Positions 7,081 to 13,604 of a DNA stretch of 13,604 nt are shown in pieces. The stretch is taken from the NCBI GenBank assembly GCA_964450355.1, contig CAYVDH010000090.1:1-13604 (forward strand), read 5' to 3'. Numbering within the stretch: the first letter of the stretch is position 1; each line of letters starts with the position of its first letter. A program made the translations under genes and the position numbers. This DNA is from CAYVDH01 sp964450355. GTDB lineage: Bacteria; Bacteroidota; Bacteroidia; NS11-12g; UBA955. A model generated the notes under the pieces. The model searched no databases. It was given only the letters and a program-made list of their open reading frames with translations, and was not told the origin of the DNA.

Positions 7081-7205
7081 TTATATATTCGTTAAAAAAT
7101 ATTTTTGAATCATGACAAGTCTATAATAGTTCAATTTTAAACTAATATATAATTGTTTGATTAGATAAATATAGGGTTGGGATATTTTACCGAAATTTAA
7201 TATAA

Positions 7206-7328
7206 AATAGATTTATTTCCAAAAAAGGTGGTGCTTTTGAAAAAAAAACAAATGAATTCTTTAAAAAAATATTTACCGAATTAAACTATACTGTTGGTGC
7301 GCAATGCAAAGAAGCAGGGGAGCGATAG
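7206..7328 (+). pseudogene. Start-less coding remnant (KGGAFEKK motif), possible nuclease N-terminus
   Basis: A 40-codon frame is open between TAA 7203-7205 and TAG 7326-7328, with no start codon. It reads FISKKGGAFEKKTNEFFKK then IFTELNYTVGAQCKEAGER. The pattern (K)GxAFExxxxxFFkxxFxELgYxV resembles the N-terminal helix-strand of restriction-endonuclease-like domains found in defence proteins and STAND-type NTPases; that resemblance is from memory and unproven. The last part overlaps the GC-rich hairpin at 7316-7359. It may be the leftover of a defence gene once adjacent to abiEii. Being short and A-rich, it could also be chance. Confidence 0.33.
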
Positions 7329-7359
7329 CAGACCAGAAAGGTGTGGAAATAGCGCCCCT
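7316..7359. terminator. GC-rich imperfect hairpin between convergent genes
   Basis: AGGGG at 7316-7320 pairs with CCCCT at 7355-7359. After a mismatch GC (7322-7323) pairs with GC (7352-7353), and AT (7325-7326) with AT (7349-7350). Inside the loop ACC (7332-7334) and GGT (7340-7342) may form a second small stem. TTTTATT follows on the plus strand. It lies between the ends of abiEii (7080) and the minus-strand acyl-CoA dehydrogenase (7374), where a bidirectional terminator would be expected. Its GC content is striking against the surroundings, so a dispersed palindromic repeat is an alternative. Confidence 0.4.
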
Positions 7360-7373
7360 TTTATTAAGAAAAT

Positions 7374-8513
7374 TTACTTAAGTATTGCTCTAGAAATAAC
7401 TAGTTTTTGTATTTCAGAAGTGCCTTCTCCAATGGTGCATAGTTTGCTGTCTCTGTAGAATTTCTCAACAGGAAAGTCTTTAGTGTATCCATACCCTCCA
7501 AAAATTTGTACAGCTTCAGTAGAAACCCTTACAGATGTTTCACTTGCATAGTATTTCGCCATAGCAGATACTTTATTGACATTTTGCCCAGTATTAATTA
7601 AATGACAAGATTCTTGAATGAGTAATTCTGAAGCTTCAATTTGAGTGGCCATGTCTGCTAATTTGAAACCAATGGCTTGAAATTCTGCTATAGGTTTTCC
7701 AAATTGTTCTCTCTCTTTTGCATATTTTAATGAAGCCTCGTAAGCTCCCTTAGCTATACCAAGAGCTAGAGAAGCAATAGAAATTCTGCCCCCATCTAAT
7801 ATTTTCATTGCTTGTATAAAGCCATCACCTACATTTCCTAACAAATTGGATTCAGGTATTCTGCAATTGTCAAATACCATTTCAGCAGTTTCGCTGGCTC
7901 TCATGCCTAGTTTATTTTCTTTTTTTCCAGCATTAAATCCTGGCGTTCCTCTTTCCACTACAAAGGCAGATATGCCATGAGAATCTAATAAATCACCAGT
8001 TCGGGCTAATACAACAGCTACATCTCCAGAGATACCATGAGTAATCCAGTTTTTAGCACCATTAAGAACCCATTCATTGCCATCTTTTTTTGCTGTAACT
8101 TTCATTCTTAAAGCATCGCTACCAGTGTTAGCCTCTGTTAAACCCCAAGCGCCAATCCATTCACCTGATGCAAGTTTTGGCAACCATTTTCTTTTTTGTT
8201 CTTCATTTCCAAATTTCATGATATGGCCAGTACATAAGCTGTTGTGAGCAGCCATGCTTAAACCTATTGAACCGCATACTTTAGCTATTTCAACAATGGC
8301 ATCTGAATATTCATAGTATCCTAAACCAGAGCCACCATATTCTTCGGGAACTAATATTCCCATCAGACCTAATTCTCCCATTTGTTTGAACAACTCTCTA
8401 GGGAATTTTTGAGATTCATCCCACTCCATGAAATGTGGCTTTATATGTTTCTCTGCAAAATCTTTGCAAGTTTGTCTGATTAAATTCTGATTTTCTGAAC
8501 TCCTAAATTCCAT
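7374..8513 (-). CDS. Acyl-CoA dehydrogenase (short/branched-chain type)
   Basis: A 379-residue FAD-dependent acyl-CoA dehydrogenase, which oxidises an acyl-CoA to the trans-2-enoyl-CoA and passes electrons to electron-transfer flavoprotein; cytoplasmic. The full fold is present: N-terminal helical domain, GLTEANTGSDA (124-134) and NWITHG (155-160) of the flavin/substrate-binding middle domain, REQFGKPI (268-275), QIFGGYGYTKDFPVEKFYRD (336-355), and IGEGTSEIQ (361-369) carrying the catalytic glutamate, E363, at the short-chain/butyryl-CoA position. Length is normal for the family. Chain-length specificity cannot be read from the sequence; short-chain or glutaryl/isovaleryl-type substrates are all possible, with the glutamate position favouring short straight-chain. 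Divergent from the thiolase gene, which supports a joint role in acyl-CoA degradation. Confidence 0.96.
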   Translation of the reverse strand: MEFRSSENQNLIRQTCKDFAEKHIKPHFMEWDESQKFPRELFKQMGELGLMGILVPEEYGGSGLGYYEYSDAIVEIAKVCGSIGLSMAAHNSLCTGHIMKFGNEEQKRKWLPKLASGEWIGAWGLTEANTGSDALRMKVTAKKDGNEWVLNGAKNWITHGISGDVAVVLARTGDLLDSHGISAFVVERGTPGFNAGKKENKLGMRASETAEMVFDNCRIPESNLLGNVGDGFIQAMKILDGGRISIASLALGIAKGAYEASLKYAKEREQFGKPIAEFQAIGFKLADMATQIEASELLIQESCHLINTGQNVNKVSAMAKYYASETSVRVSTEAVQIFGGYGYTKDFPVEKFYRDSKLCTIGEGTSEIQKLVISRAILK

Positions 8514-8532
8514 AATGCGTTATAAAAATGAA

Positions 8533-8562
8533 AAAATATATAAATCTTGTTTTAAATATCAA
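8533..8562 (-). promoter_or_regulatory. Weak predicted promoter of the acyl-CoA dehydrogenase gene
   Basis: On the minus strand, TTG (complement of 8560-8562), 19 bases, then TATATTTT (complement of 8533-8540), one base off TAnnTTTG. It lies about 20 bases before the start codon at 8513. In sequence this AT-rich, such a match is weak. Confidence 0.28.
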
Positions 8563-8615
8563 CTATTTTAAATTAATATTTAAAAGAATTGGATAAGGAA
8601 TAAAAATTAATTACT

Positions 8616-8623
8616 TAATTTCG
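8616..8623 (+). promoter_or_regulatory. Predicted -7 element of the thiolase gene
   Basis: TAATTTCG at 8616-8623 is one base off TAnnTTTG and identical to the predicted phoH -7 box. It lies 19 bases before the ATG at 8643. The nearest TTG (8589-8591) is 24 bases upstream, longer than the usual 19-21, so the -33 assignment is uncertain. Confidence 0.35.
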
Positions 8624-8642
8624 CCCAAAAATTTATTGAAAA

Positions 8643-9827
8643 ATGATGACTAAAGAAGTTTATATAGTATCGGCAGTAAGAACTGCTATGGGTAGTTTTA
8701 TGGGCTCACTTTCTGGTGTTCCTGCAACAAAATTAGGTGCTGCTGCAATCAAAGGAGCATTAGATAAAATTTCGTTGGATGCTAATCTTGTTGAAGAAGT
8801 GTATTTTGGCTCAGTGTTACAAGCTGGATTAGGTCAAGCACCAGCACGACAAGCGGCTAAATTTGCTGGATTACCTAACACAGTTCAATGTACCACCATC
8901 AATAAAGTGTGTGCTAGTGGAATGAAATCCATTTCGTTAGGGGCTCAACAAATATTAACTGGTGTTTCCGAAATAGTAGTTGCTGGAGGAATGGAAAACA
9001 TGAGTGCTGTGCCTCATTATTTGATGGGAAGCAGAAACGGATTTAAATATGGTAATATACCTTTGGTAGATGGATTAGCTAACGATGGATTATTGGATGT
9101 TTACAACAATCAAATGATGGGTTGGTGTGCTGATAAATGTGCTGCTGAATACAATTTTACACGTGAACAACAAGATGAATTTGCAATCAATTCCTATAAA
9201 AAATCAGCCAAAGCATGGGCTGATGGTAAATTTAACGATGAAGTAGTACCAGTAGAATTAACAGATAAAAAAGGAAATGTTACTTTATTTAATCATGATG
9301 AAGAGTATAAAAATGTGAATTTTGATAAAATCCCTTCATTAAAACCTGCTTTCAGTAAAGAAGGAACAGTTACTGCAGCTAATGCTAGTACCATGAACGA
9401 TGGTGCAGCAGCAGTGGTATTAATGAGCAAAGAAAAAGCTGAGTCATTAGGGATTAAACCAATTGCTAAAATCACTGGTTTTGCTGATGCTGAACACGAG
9501 CCAGAATGGTTCACAACAGCACCTAGTAAAGCCATGCCTAAAGCTGCTGCTATGGCAGGGGTTTCAGTATCTGATATTGATTTTTTTGAATTTAATGAAG
9601 CATTTTCCGTTGTGGGCATGGTTAACAATCACTTATTAAATATAGATCCAGCAAAAGTAAATGTCAATGGAGGTGCAGTAGCACTAGGACATCCCTTGGG
9701 TGCAAGTGGTGCTAGAATCATAGTTACTCTTATCAATGTATTAAAACAAAATGGTGGGAAAATAGGAGCAGCTGCTATATGCAATGGCGGTGGTGGTGCC
9801 AGCGCAATGGTCATTGAATTGATTTAA
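8643..9827 (+). CDS. Acetyl-CoA C-acetyltransferase (thiolase)
   Basis: A 394-residue type II/biosynthetic-style thiolase that condenses two acetyl-CoA to acetoacetyl-CoA, or runs in reverse to cleave it. Catalytic residues are all in place: the nucleophilic C90 in INKVCASGMK (86-95), NEAF (318-321), H350 in GGAVALGHPLGASGAR (343-358), and C380 in CNGGGGAS (380-387). SAVRT (10-14) and GGMENMS (115-121) are further family blocks. Length is standard. The two consecutive ATGs at 8643 and 8646 leave the start ambiguous by one codon. It is paired divergently with the acyl-CoA dehydrogenase across 129 bases; no enoyl-CoA hydratase or 3-hydroxyacyl-CoA dehydrogenase lies in the window, so the intermediate steps must be encoded elsewhere. 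Likely use is in short-chain fatty acid, branched-chain amino acid or polyhydroxybutyrate-type metabolism, of which breakdown is best supported by context. Confidence 0.96.
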   Translation: MMTKEVYIVSAVRTAMGSFMGSLSGVPATKLGAAAIKGALDKISLDANLVEEVYFGSVLQAGLGQAPARQAAKFAGLPNTVQCTTINKVCASGMKSISLGAQQILTGVSEIVVAGGMENMSAVPHYLMGSRNGFKYGNIPLVDGLANDGLLDVYNNQMMGWCADKCAAEYNFTREQQDEFAINSYKKSAKAWADGKFNDEVVPVELTDKKGNVTLFNHDEEYKNVNFDKIPSLKPAFSKEGTVTAANASTMNDGAAAVVLMSKEKAESLGIKPIAKITGFADAEHEPEWFTTAPSKAMPKAAAMAGVSVSDIDFFEFNEAFSVVGMVNNHLLNIDPAKVNVNGGAVALGHPLGASGARIIVTLINVLKQNGGKIGAAAICNGGGGASAMVIELI

Positions 9828-9881
9828 TTTTCATTCATACAATAAATTGGCATGGTTTTGAATTTATATTAAAAACAGCCT

Positions 9882-10730
9882 ATGTTTAAGTATATTTGTT
9901 TCTTGGTTTTTATGTTCTTGAATTTTATAATAAAAGCTCAAGACTACAATCCATTATTTAAAAAATATTCAGACAGTCTTCGTTATTGTAAAGACGAACA
10001 AAAAAGACTGATTTATAACGATTCATTCATTGCATTGTTAAAATCTGAAGTGAATGATGAAAATGCTTTTCAGGTTAATTTTGATTCAATTAAAAACACC
10101 GTTTCAGTTTTGTATTCTCAAGACCAAAAACTCAAAATCATAAGCTGGGTGTATGTTAACGACAAAGAAGAGTACACCAACAACTGCCTTGTTTTATACC
10201 GCAAAAAAATCAATTCAGAATCTCAAGTTATATGGCTTAAAAACAAATCTCAACAAGCTAAATCCTTTTTGTATGATGATTTAATGTCTGATGAATGGGT
10301 GGGAGCATTGTATTATCAAATGTTTCATTTTAAAAAGAAAAAGAAAGATTATTATGTTGTATTGGGATTAGATGGAATGAGTTCTTTCATGAACAAAAAA
10401 GTAATTGATGTTTTATGGTTTGATAAAGATGGAGAATTGCATTTAGGGGCTCCATTATTTCATGAATCAGATGCCGATTTTACTCCTCAATACAGAGTTG
10501 TTTATGAATTTGCCGATGCATCTACCATGTTGTTAAGATTTGAAGTAGAAACCAAGGAAAAAATAATTACATTTTCTAATTTAGTTCCTTCAAATCAAGG
10601 AGCAATGGGCTTAAGGCAATATTACATTCCCGATGGAAGAATTGATTATTACCAACTCAATAAAAAGAAAAAATGGATAAAACACCAAGGTTCTGATGAA
10701 TTCATGAATAAAGTAATTGAGGAGAAATAA
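9882..10730 (+). CDS. Exported protein of a conserved uncharacterised Bacteroidota family
   Basis: A 282-residue protein with a clear signal peptide (residues 1-20, hydrophobic core ICFLVFMFLNFII, ending KAQ), so it acts in the periplasm or at the outer membrane; no lipobox cysteine is present. The mature part reads as a beta-rich domain, with DEWVGALYYQMFHF (137-150), KDYYVVLGLDGMSSFMNKK (155-173), IDVLWFDKDGELHLGAPLF (175-193), and LVPSNQGAMGLRQYYIPDGR (234-253). This arrangement (W-x-GALYY, LLGWDG-like, NKKxIdVLxFDkxGxpxFGaPlF, PS..G..qyY.pDg) is one I recognise from hypothetical exported proteins in many Bacteroidota, but no function is known to me. It begins 54 bases after the thiolase stop and ends 2 bases from the stop of the convergent giant T9SS gene. 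Confidence 0.82.
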   Translation: MFKYICFLVFMFLNFIIKAQDYNPLFKKYSDSLRYCKDEQKRLIYNDSFIALLKSEVNDENAFQVNFDSIKNTVSVLYSQDQKLKIISWVYVNDKEEYTNNCLVLYRKKINSESQVIWLKNKSQQAKSFLYDDLMSDEWVGALYYQMFHFKKKKKDYYVVLGLDGMSSFMNKKVIDVLWFDKDGELHLGAPLFHESDADFTPQYRVVYEFADASTMLLRFEVETKEKIITFSNLVPSNQGAMGLRQYYIPDGRIDYYQLNKKKKWIKHQGSDEFMNKVIEEK

Positions 10731-10732
10731 AA

Positions 10733-13604
10733 TTAATACACAATTATTTTTTCTAAGAACTTTAAGCCTGTATTTGATTTTAGGACATATATACCTTTTC
10801 TTAAATCGCTCAAATCCATTATAGATACTCCATTATATACCATGAATGATTTGATTTTTGCTCCTTTAGAGTCGTACAAATCAATTTCAAAGGATATTTC
10901 ATTTGAATTTTCTATGTACAAAAACTGATTTGTTGGATTTGGATAAAATTGTAATGGTTTAAAAGATAAAGAATGAATGGATGTTATTACATAATCCAAA
11001 CTATCTGAAAAAGTTGGGCAATAATTATTTGGATAATGAATGACTTTGTATTGACCCGACATGGTAGGAGAATATAGTGGGAAATAAGCTCCATTTATTG
11101 GTTCATCTCCTTTATACCATTGTATATCGGAGCTAATATTGCTTATAAGCGTGTTATTTGATGTTGTAATCAATGGTTTTTCTGCATAGTCTAATACATG
11201 AAAGTCAAAGCTGTCAGTATTCGTACAATTAAATTCGCTTATACCCAAAATTTTTATTTGTTGATATTCACTTTTGCCGATGAATGAATAAATAGGATTT
11301 AGAATGTTGTCAAATGTGTCAATATTCATCATTAGTCGATATGATTTTACTCCATTGACTTCTACTTTAATTGAATCGCCATTGCACATATTCCCTTCTA
11401 AAACTTTAAATTGAATCGAAGGTAAGTTAGATATAGAATATGATAGAGTGTTTGATTTGTTTAAACAATTTTTATTCGATTTTGATTCGACATAAACAGT
11501 TCCATTTTCTTTGGGTACAAATTTAAACATGTTATTGCTAGAAAAATAGATACTGTCTGGTGTGTCGTTTTTATAAAACAAATAAGTTGATCCTCCAGTT
11601 GCTTCAATTGTCAATTCTTCATTTTCACAAATTCGACCTGAAATTAAATTGCTGTTTAAATTCAATTGGGGTTTGGGATTTATTTCAATAAATTGAATTG
11701 ATTCACTGTCGAAACTTGTTGAGGGTGGTGAAGTACTTTGAACTTTTAATCGGACTTTAATGTCTTTGTATTTTTCTGGTAAATGAATAGATAAGTTGCT
11801 TAAATTGGTAGATATTGTATCAAAGATGATTTCGGACTGATTAAAGTCTTTCAAGCTATCAATAAATGAAATTAGAAAATGATTGTCAGAGTTAGGGATA
11901 AATTGGGTGTTTGTAGTAATGCTGATTAATCCTCCTTCGCACATTTCTTTATTTGACAAAAGATTGATTTTAATGGCTGACTGGGTGTGATTTATGCATT
12001 CATTTGTCACAATTGGAGCATTGTTATTAGTTATCCAATGTGCTTTGTTTTTAATTTTAATTACTTCAGTGATTTTGTTTTTTAATTTTAGATCATATAC
12101 AACATAGAGTGGATTATAACTATTGATGTTGTTGTTGAAAAGCTCAAATTGTATTTTTCCTTCAAACAGAGTAACATTGAAATTATAAGGATTTTCAATC
12201 AGTTTAAAAGAATTTAAATCAAATTGAAGACTATCAATTTCATTTTCAAAACTAAAATAAAGTTGATTGTTTTGTGTTTTAACTCCATTGAGTTTATATG
12301 TTAAATTTGGATTTAATTCATTGATTGAATCTTTTGATAAAGATACAATATTGGTTTTACAACAAAAGCTATCATGAATTGGTTCACATAATTTAAAAAC
12401 ATTGTTTTCTTTTATATCGTCATTAAAAAGGGCATTAATTTCAAAACACAATTGAGTGCTTTTATCAGTACTATCTTTATTTAAGAAAAAACTATATTGA
12501 AGGGTTTTAACTTGAAAAGCTGAAATTGAATCAATATCAAATTCTACATTGTTTTTATTGATTTGGTAAGGAGTAGTGCTAGAAAATTGAGACAAAGACT
12601 TAGAAGTATTAAGATTAACTTTAATTGATTTTATAGTTTTTGGGCCATTGTTGCTAATTAGAATGTTATTCGTGTATTTGCTGTTGTTTTTCATTAGATA
12701 GTTGCTCAGTTGTTTTACGGATACATCCATGATGCTGTCATTTTTAATGCAAGAAATATGTTTGTTCAGTATAGTTGTATGGCTATCTAAATACCCTTTG
12801 ATGTTGTTTTGACAATTGAATTTATATTTTTCTGGCAAGTCAATTTTAAGGTGATAATTACCTCCATTTGAAGGGGAAAAATAATTGCCATTGATGTCTG
12901 TATAACAAGTCGTATGATTGTCGTAATCTATAAGTTTTACTCCAGCAATGCCTTTTTCAGTAGGTTCTAACAAGCAGTTTTTATTGTAATCTTCAAATAT
13001 TTTACCTTTTATACCTGTTAGATTAACAAAGCCCAATTCAATTAAATACGAACTATCAAATTGGCTATAAATAATGACATCTGAGCTGGTAGATTTTGTT
13101 TCAAAGGAATTAAAGACATTGAACACATGTTTTCCTTTTATTTTTTTAAATTCTAAAATTCCGTTTTCATTTGTCACATAAGTTTCTAAAAGTTGGTTTT
13201 TATCTAAAAATATTTTAGCACTTGAGTACGTTTCATTTGAATCTTTTTTTCCATTTTTATTGAAGTCTAAATAGGTCATGATTTTAAAATTACTAAATGA
13301 ATCGGGTGGCAATAAAGAGGCAGAAACAGCCTTTGTTATAGAGTGATTCAATCCATTTAGACAATATGGATGATAAGCGTTAAAAACAAAATAATCTTCC
13401 AAATTGTCTTTGAGATTTTGATCGTTTGGACTCCAACAATATCTCAGGGTTTTTTCAGGTGTTGTTGAATCCAATAAGCTCAATGTGCCATATTTGGGCT
13501 GTATTAAAATTTTTGTTAGTATGGTATCTGTAAGATTTTTATAATTTTTGTATAAATCTTTTATAATAAAATCTTTACAAAAGTTTTCTCTTGATTTTAT
13601 AATT
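10733..13604 (-). CDS. Large T9SS-exported multi-domain surface protein (5' end outside window)
   Basis: At least 956 codons. The TTG at 13483 is not a credible start: the frame stays open for 40 more codons to 13603, with an upstream reading of CKDFIIKDLYKNYKNLTD and similar, so the N-terminus lies outside. Residue numbers below count from 13483. Two SdrD B-like/EF-hand-bearing repeats follow (YLDFNKNGKKDSNE, 71-84, and GKIFEDYNKNCLLEPTEKG, 160-178, each with a Ca-binding-like loop and a prealbumin-like sandwich). A region around 272-366 (NNILISNNGPKTIKSIKVNL) resembles DUF11, and 375-500 resembles the T9SS-linked DUF7619 domain (KAHWITNNNAPIVTN, 480-494). Immunoglobulin/PKD-like modules occupy about 600-830, one containing IQWYKGDEPINGAY (787-800). 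The end is a type A T9SS sorting domain: PLQFYPNPTNQFLYIEN (843-859) to KGIYVLKSN..FLEKIIVY (896-916). The likely role is adhesion or surface structure. Confidence 0.9.
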   Translation of the reverse strand, partial: IIKSRENFCKDFIIKDLYKNYKNLTDTILTKILIQPKYGTLSLLDSTTPEKTLRYCWSPNDQNLKDNLEDYFVFNAYHPYCLNGLNHSITKAVSASLLPPDSFSNFKIMTYLDFNKNGKKDSNETYSSAKIFLDKNQLLETYVTNENGILEFKKIKGKHVFNVFNSFETKSTSSDVIIYSQFDSSYLIELGFVNLTGIKGKIFEDYNKNCLLEPTEKGIAGVKLIDYDNHTTCYTDINGNYFSPSNGGNYHLKIDLPEKYKFNCQNNIKGYLDSHTTILNKHISCIKNDSIMDVSVKQLSNYLMKNNSKYTNNILISNNGPKTIKSIKVNLNTSKSLSQFSSTTPYQINKNNVEFDIDSISAFQVKTLQYSFFLNKDSTDKSTQLCFEINALFNDDIKENNVFKLCEPIHDSFCCKTNIVSLSKDSINELNPNLTYKLNGVKTQNNQLYFSFENEIDSLQFDLNSFKLIENPYNFNVTLFEGKIQFELFNNNINSYNPLYVVYDLKLKNKITEVIKIKNKAHWITNNNAPIVTNECINHTQSAIKINLLSNKEMCEGGLISITTNTQFIPNSDNHFLISFIDSLKDFNQSEIIFDTISTNLSNLSIHLPEKYKDIKVRLKVQSTSPPSTSFDSESIQFIEINPKPQLNLNSNLISGRICENEELTIEATGGSTYLFYKNDTPDSIYFSSNNMFKFVPKENGTVYVESKSNKNCLNKSNTLSYSISNLPSIQFKVLEGNMCNGDSIKVEVNGVKSYRLMMNIDTFDNILNPIYSFIGKSEYQQIKILGISEFNCTNTDSFDFHVLDYAEKPLITTSNNTLISNISSDIQWYKGDEPINGAYFPLYSPTMSGQYKVIHYPNNYCPTFSDSLDYVITSIHSLSFKPLQFYPNPTNQFLYIENSNEISFEIDLYDSKGAKIKSFMVYNGVSIMDLSDLRKGIYVLKSNTGLKFLEKIIVY

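Noticed and set aside
7182..7280. Near-direct repeat ATATTT(T)ACCGAA at about 7182-7194 and 7269-7280 as insertion-site duplication
   Set aside because: It is short, needs an indel, and the second copy lies inside the possible coding remnant; likely chance in AT-rich sequence.
9293..9814. Two minus-strand open frames within the thiolase gene
   Set aside because: They are low-complexity shadows of the conserved Ala/Gly-rich thiolase frame.
10733..13483. Taking TTG 13483 as the start of the large surface protein
   Set aside because: The frame continues open to the window edge and a signal peptide, required for T9SS export, is missing after 13483.

Overview
This is an AT-rich window (roughly two-thirds A+T by eye) from a member of the Bacteroidota, most likely a Flavobacteriia-like lineage. 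The evidence is a type IX secretion (T9SS) C-terminal sorting domain, a DUF4230 protein, Bacteroidota-type promoters (TTG, about 20 bases, TAnnTTTG), A-rich leaders without Shine-Dalgarno sites, and AGA-dominated arginine codons.

Layout. Positions 1-940 (minus) carry most of phoH, cut by the window start. It is transcribed away from a compact four-gene operon at 1006-4935 (plus). That operon encodes a degenerate SAM hydroxide adenosyltransferase-like protein, a small antibiotic-biosynthesis-monooxygenase-fold protein, a large exported TPR + CAP-domain protein, and a membrane-anchored DUF4230 protein. Gene junctions in it are a 4-base overlap and gaps of 3-4 bases. phoH and the operon share a 65-base spacer in which both promoters appear to sit.

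Positions 4936-7373 look like an accessory island. It holds a decayed gene for a small Cys-rich (zinc-ribbon type) protein of the kind carried by Bacteroidota mobile elements, broken by an in-frame stop and a one-base frameshift. A complete AbiEi/AbiEii type IV toxin-antitoxin (abortive infection) pair at 5495-7080 follows, behind its own good promoter match. Next comes a start-less coding remnant (about 7206-7328), then a GC-rich hairpin that may act as a terminator or be a repetitive element.

Positions 7374-9827 are core metabolism. A short-chain-type acyl-CoA dehydrogenase (minus) and an acetyl-CoA acetyltransferase (plus) are divergently transcribed from a 129-base spacer, and together fit fatty-acid or branched-chain acyl-CoA breakdown. 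At 9882-10730 is an exported protein of a conserved but uncharacterised Bacteroidota family. It converges, with a 2-base gap, on a very large T9SS-exported multi-domain surface protein (10733 to the window end, minus). The 5' end of that gene lies outside the window: its frame is open to base 13603.

The best candidates for biology beyond routine annotation are the AbiE island with its two decayed neighbours, and the first operon, whose SAM-hydrolase-like protein has lost the family's catalytic residues yet remains intact in a tight operon.
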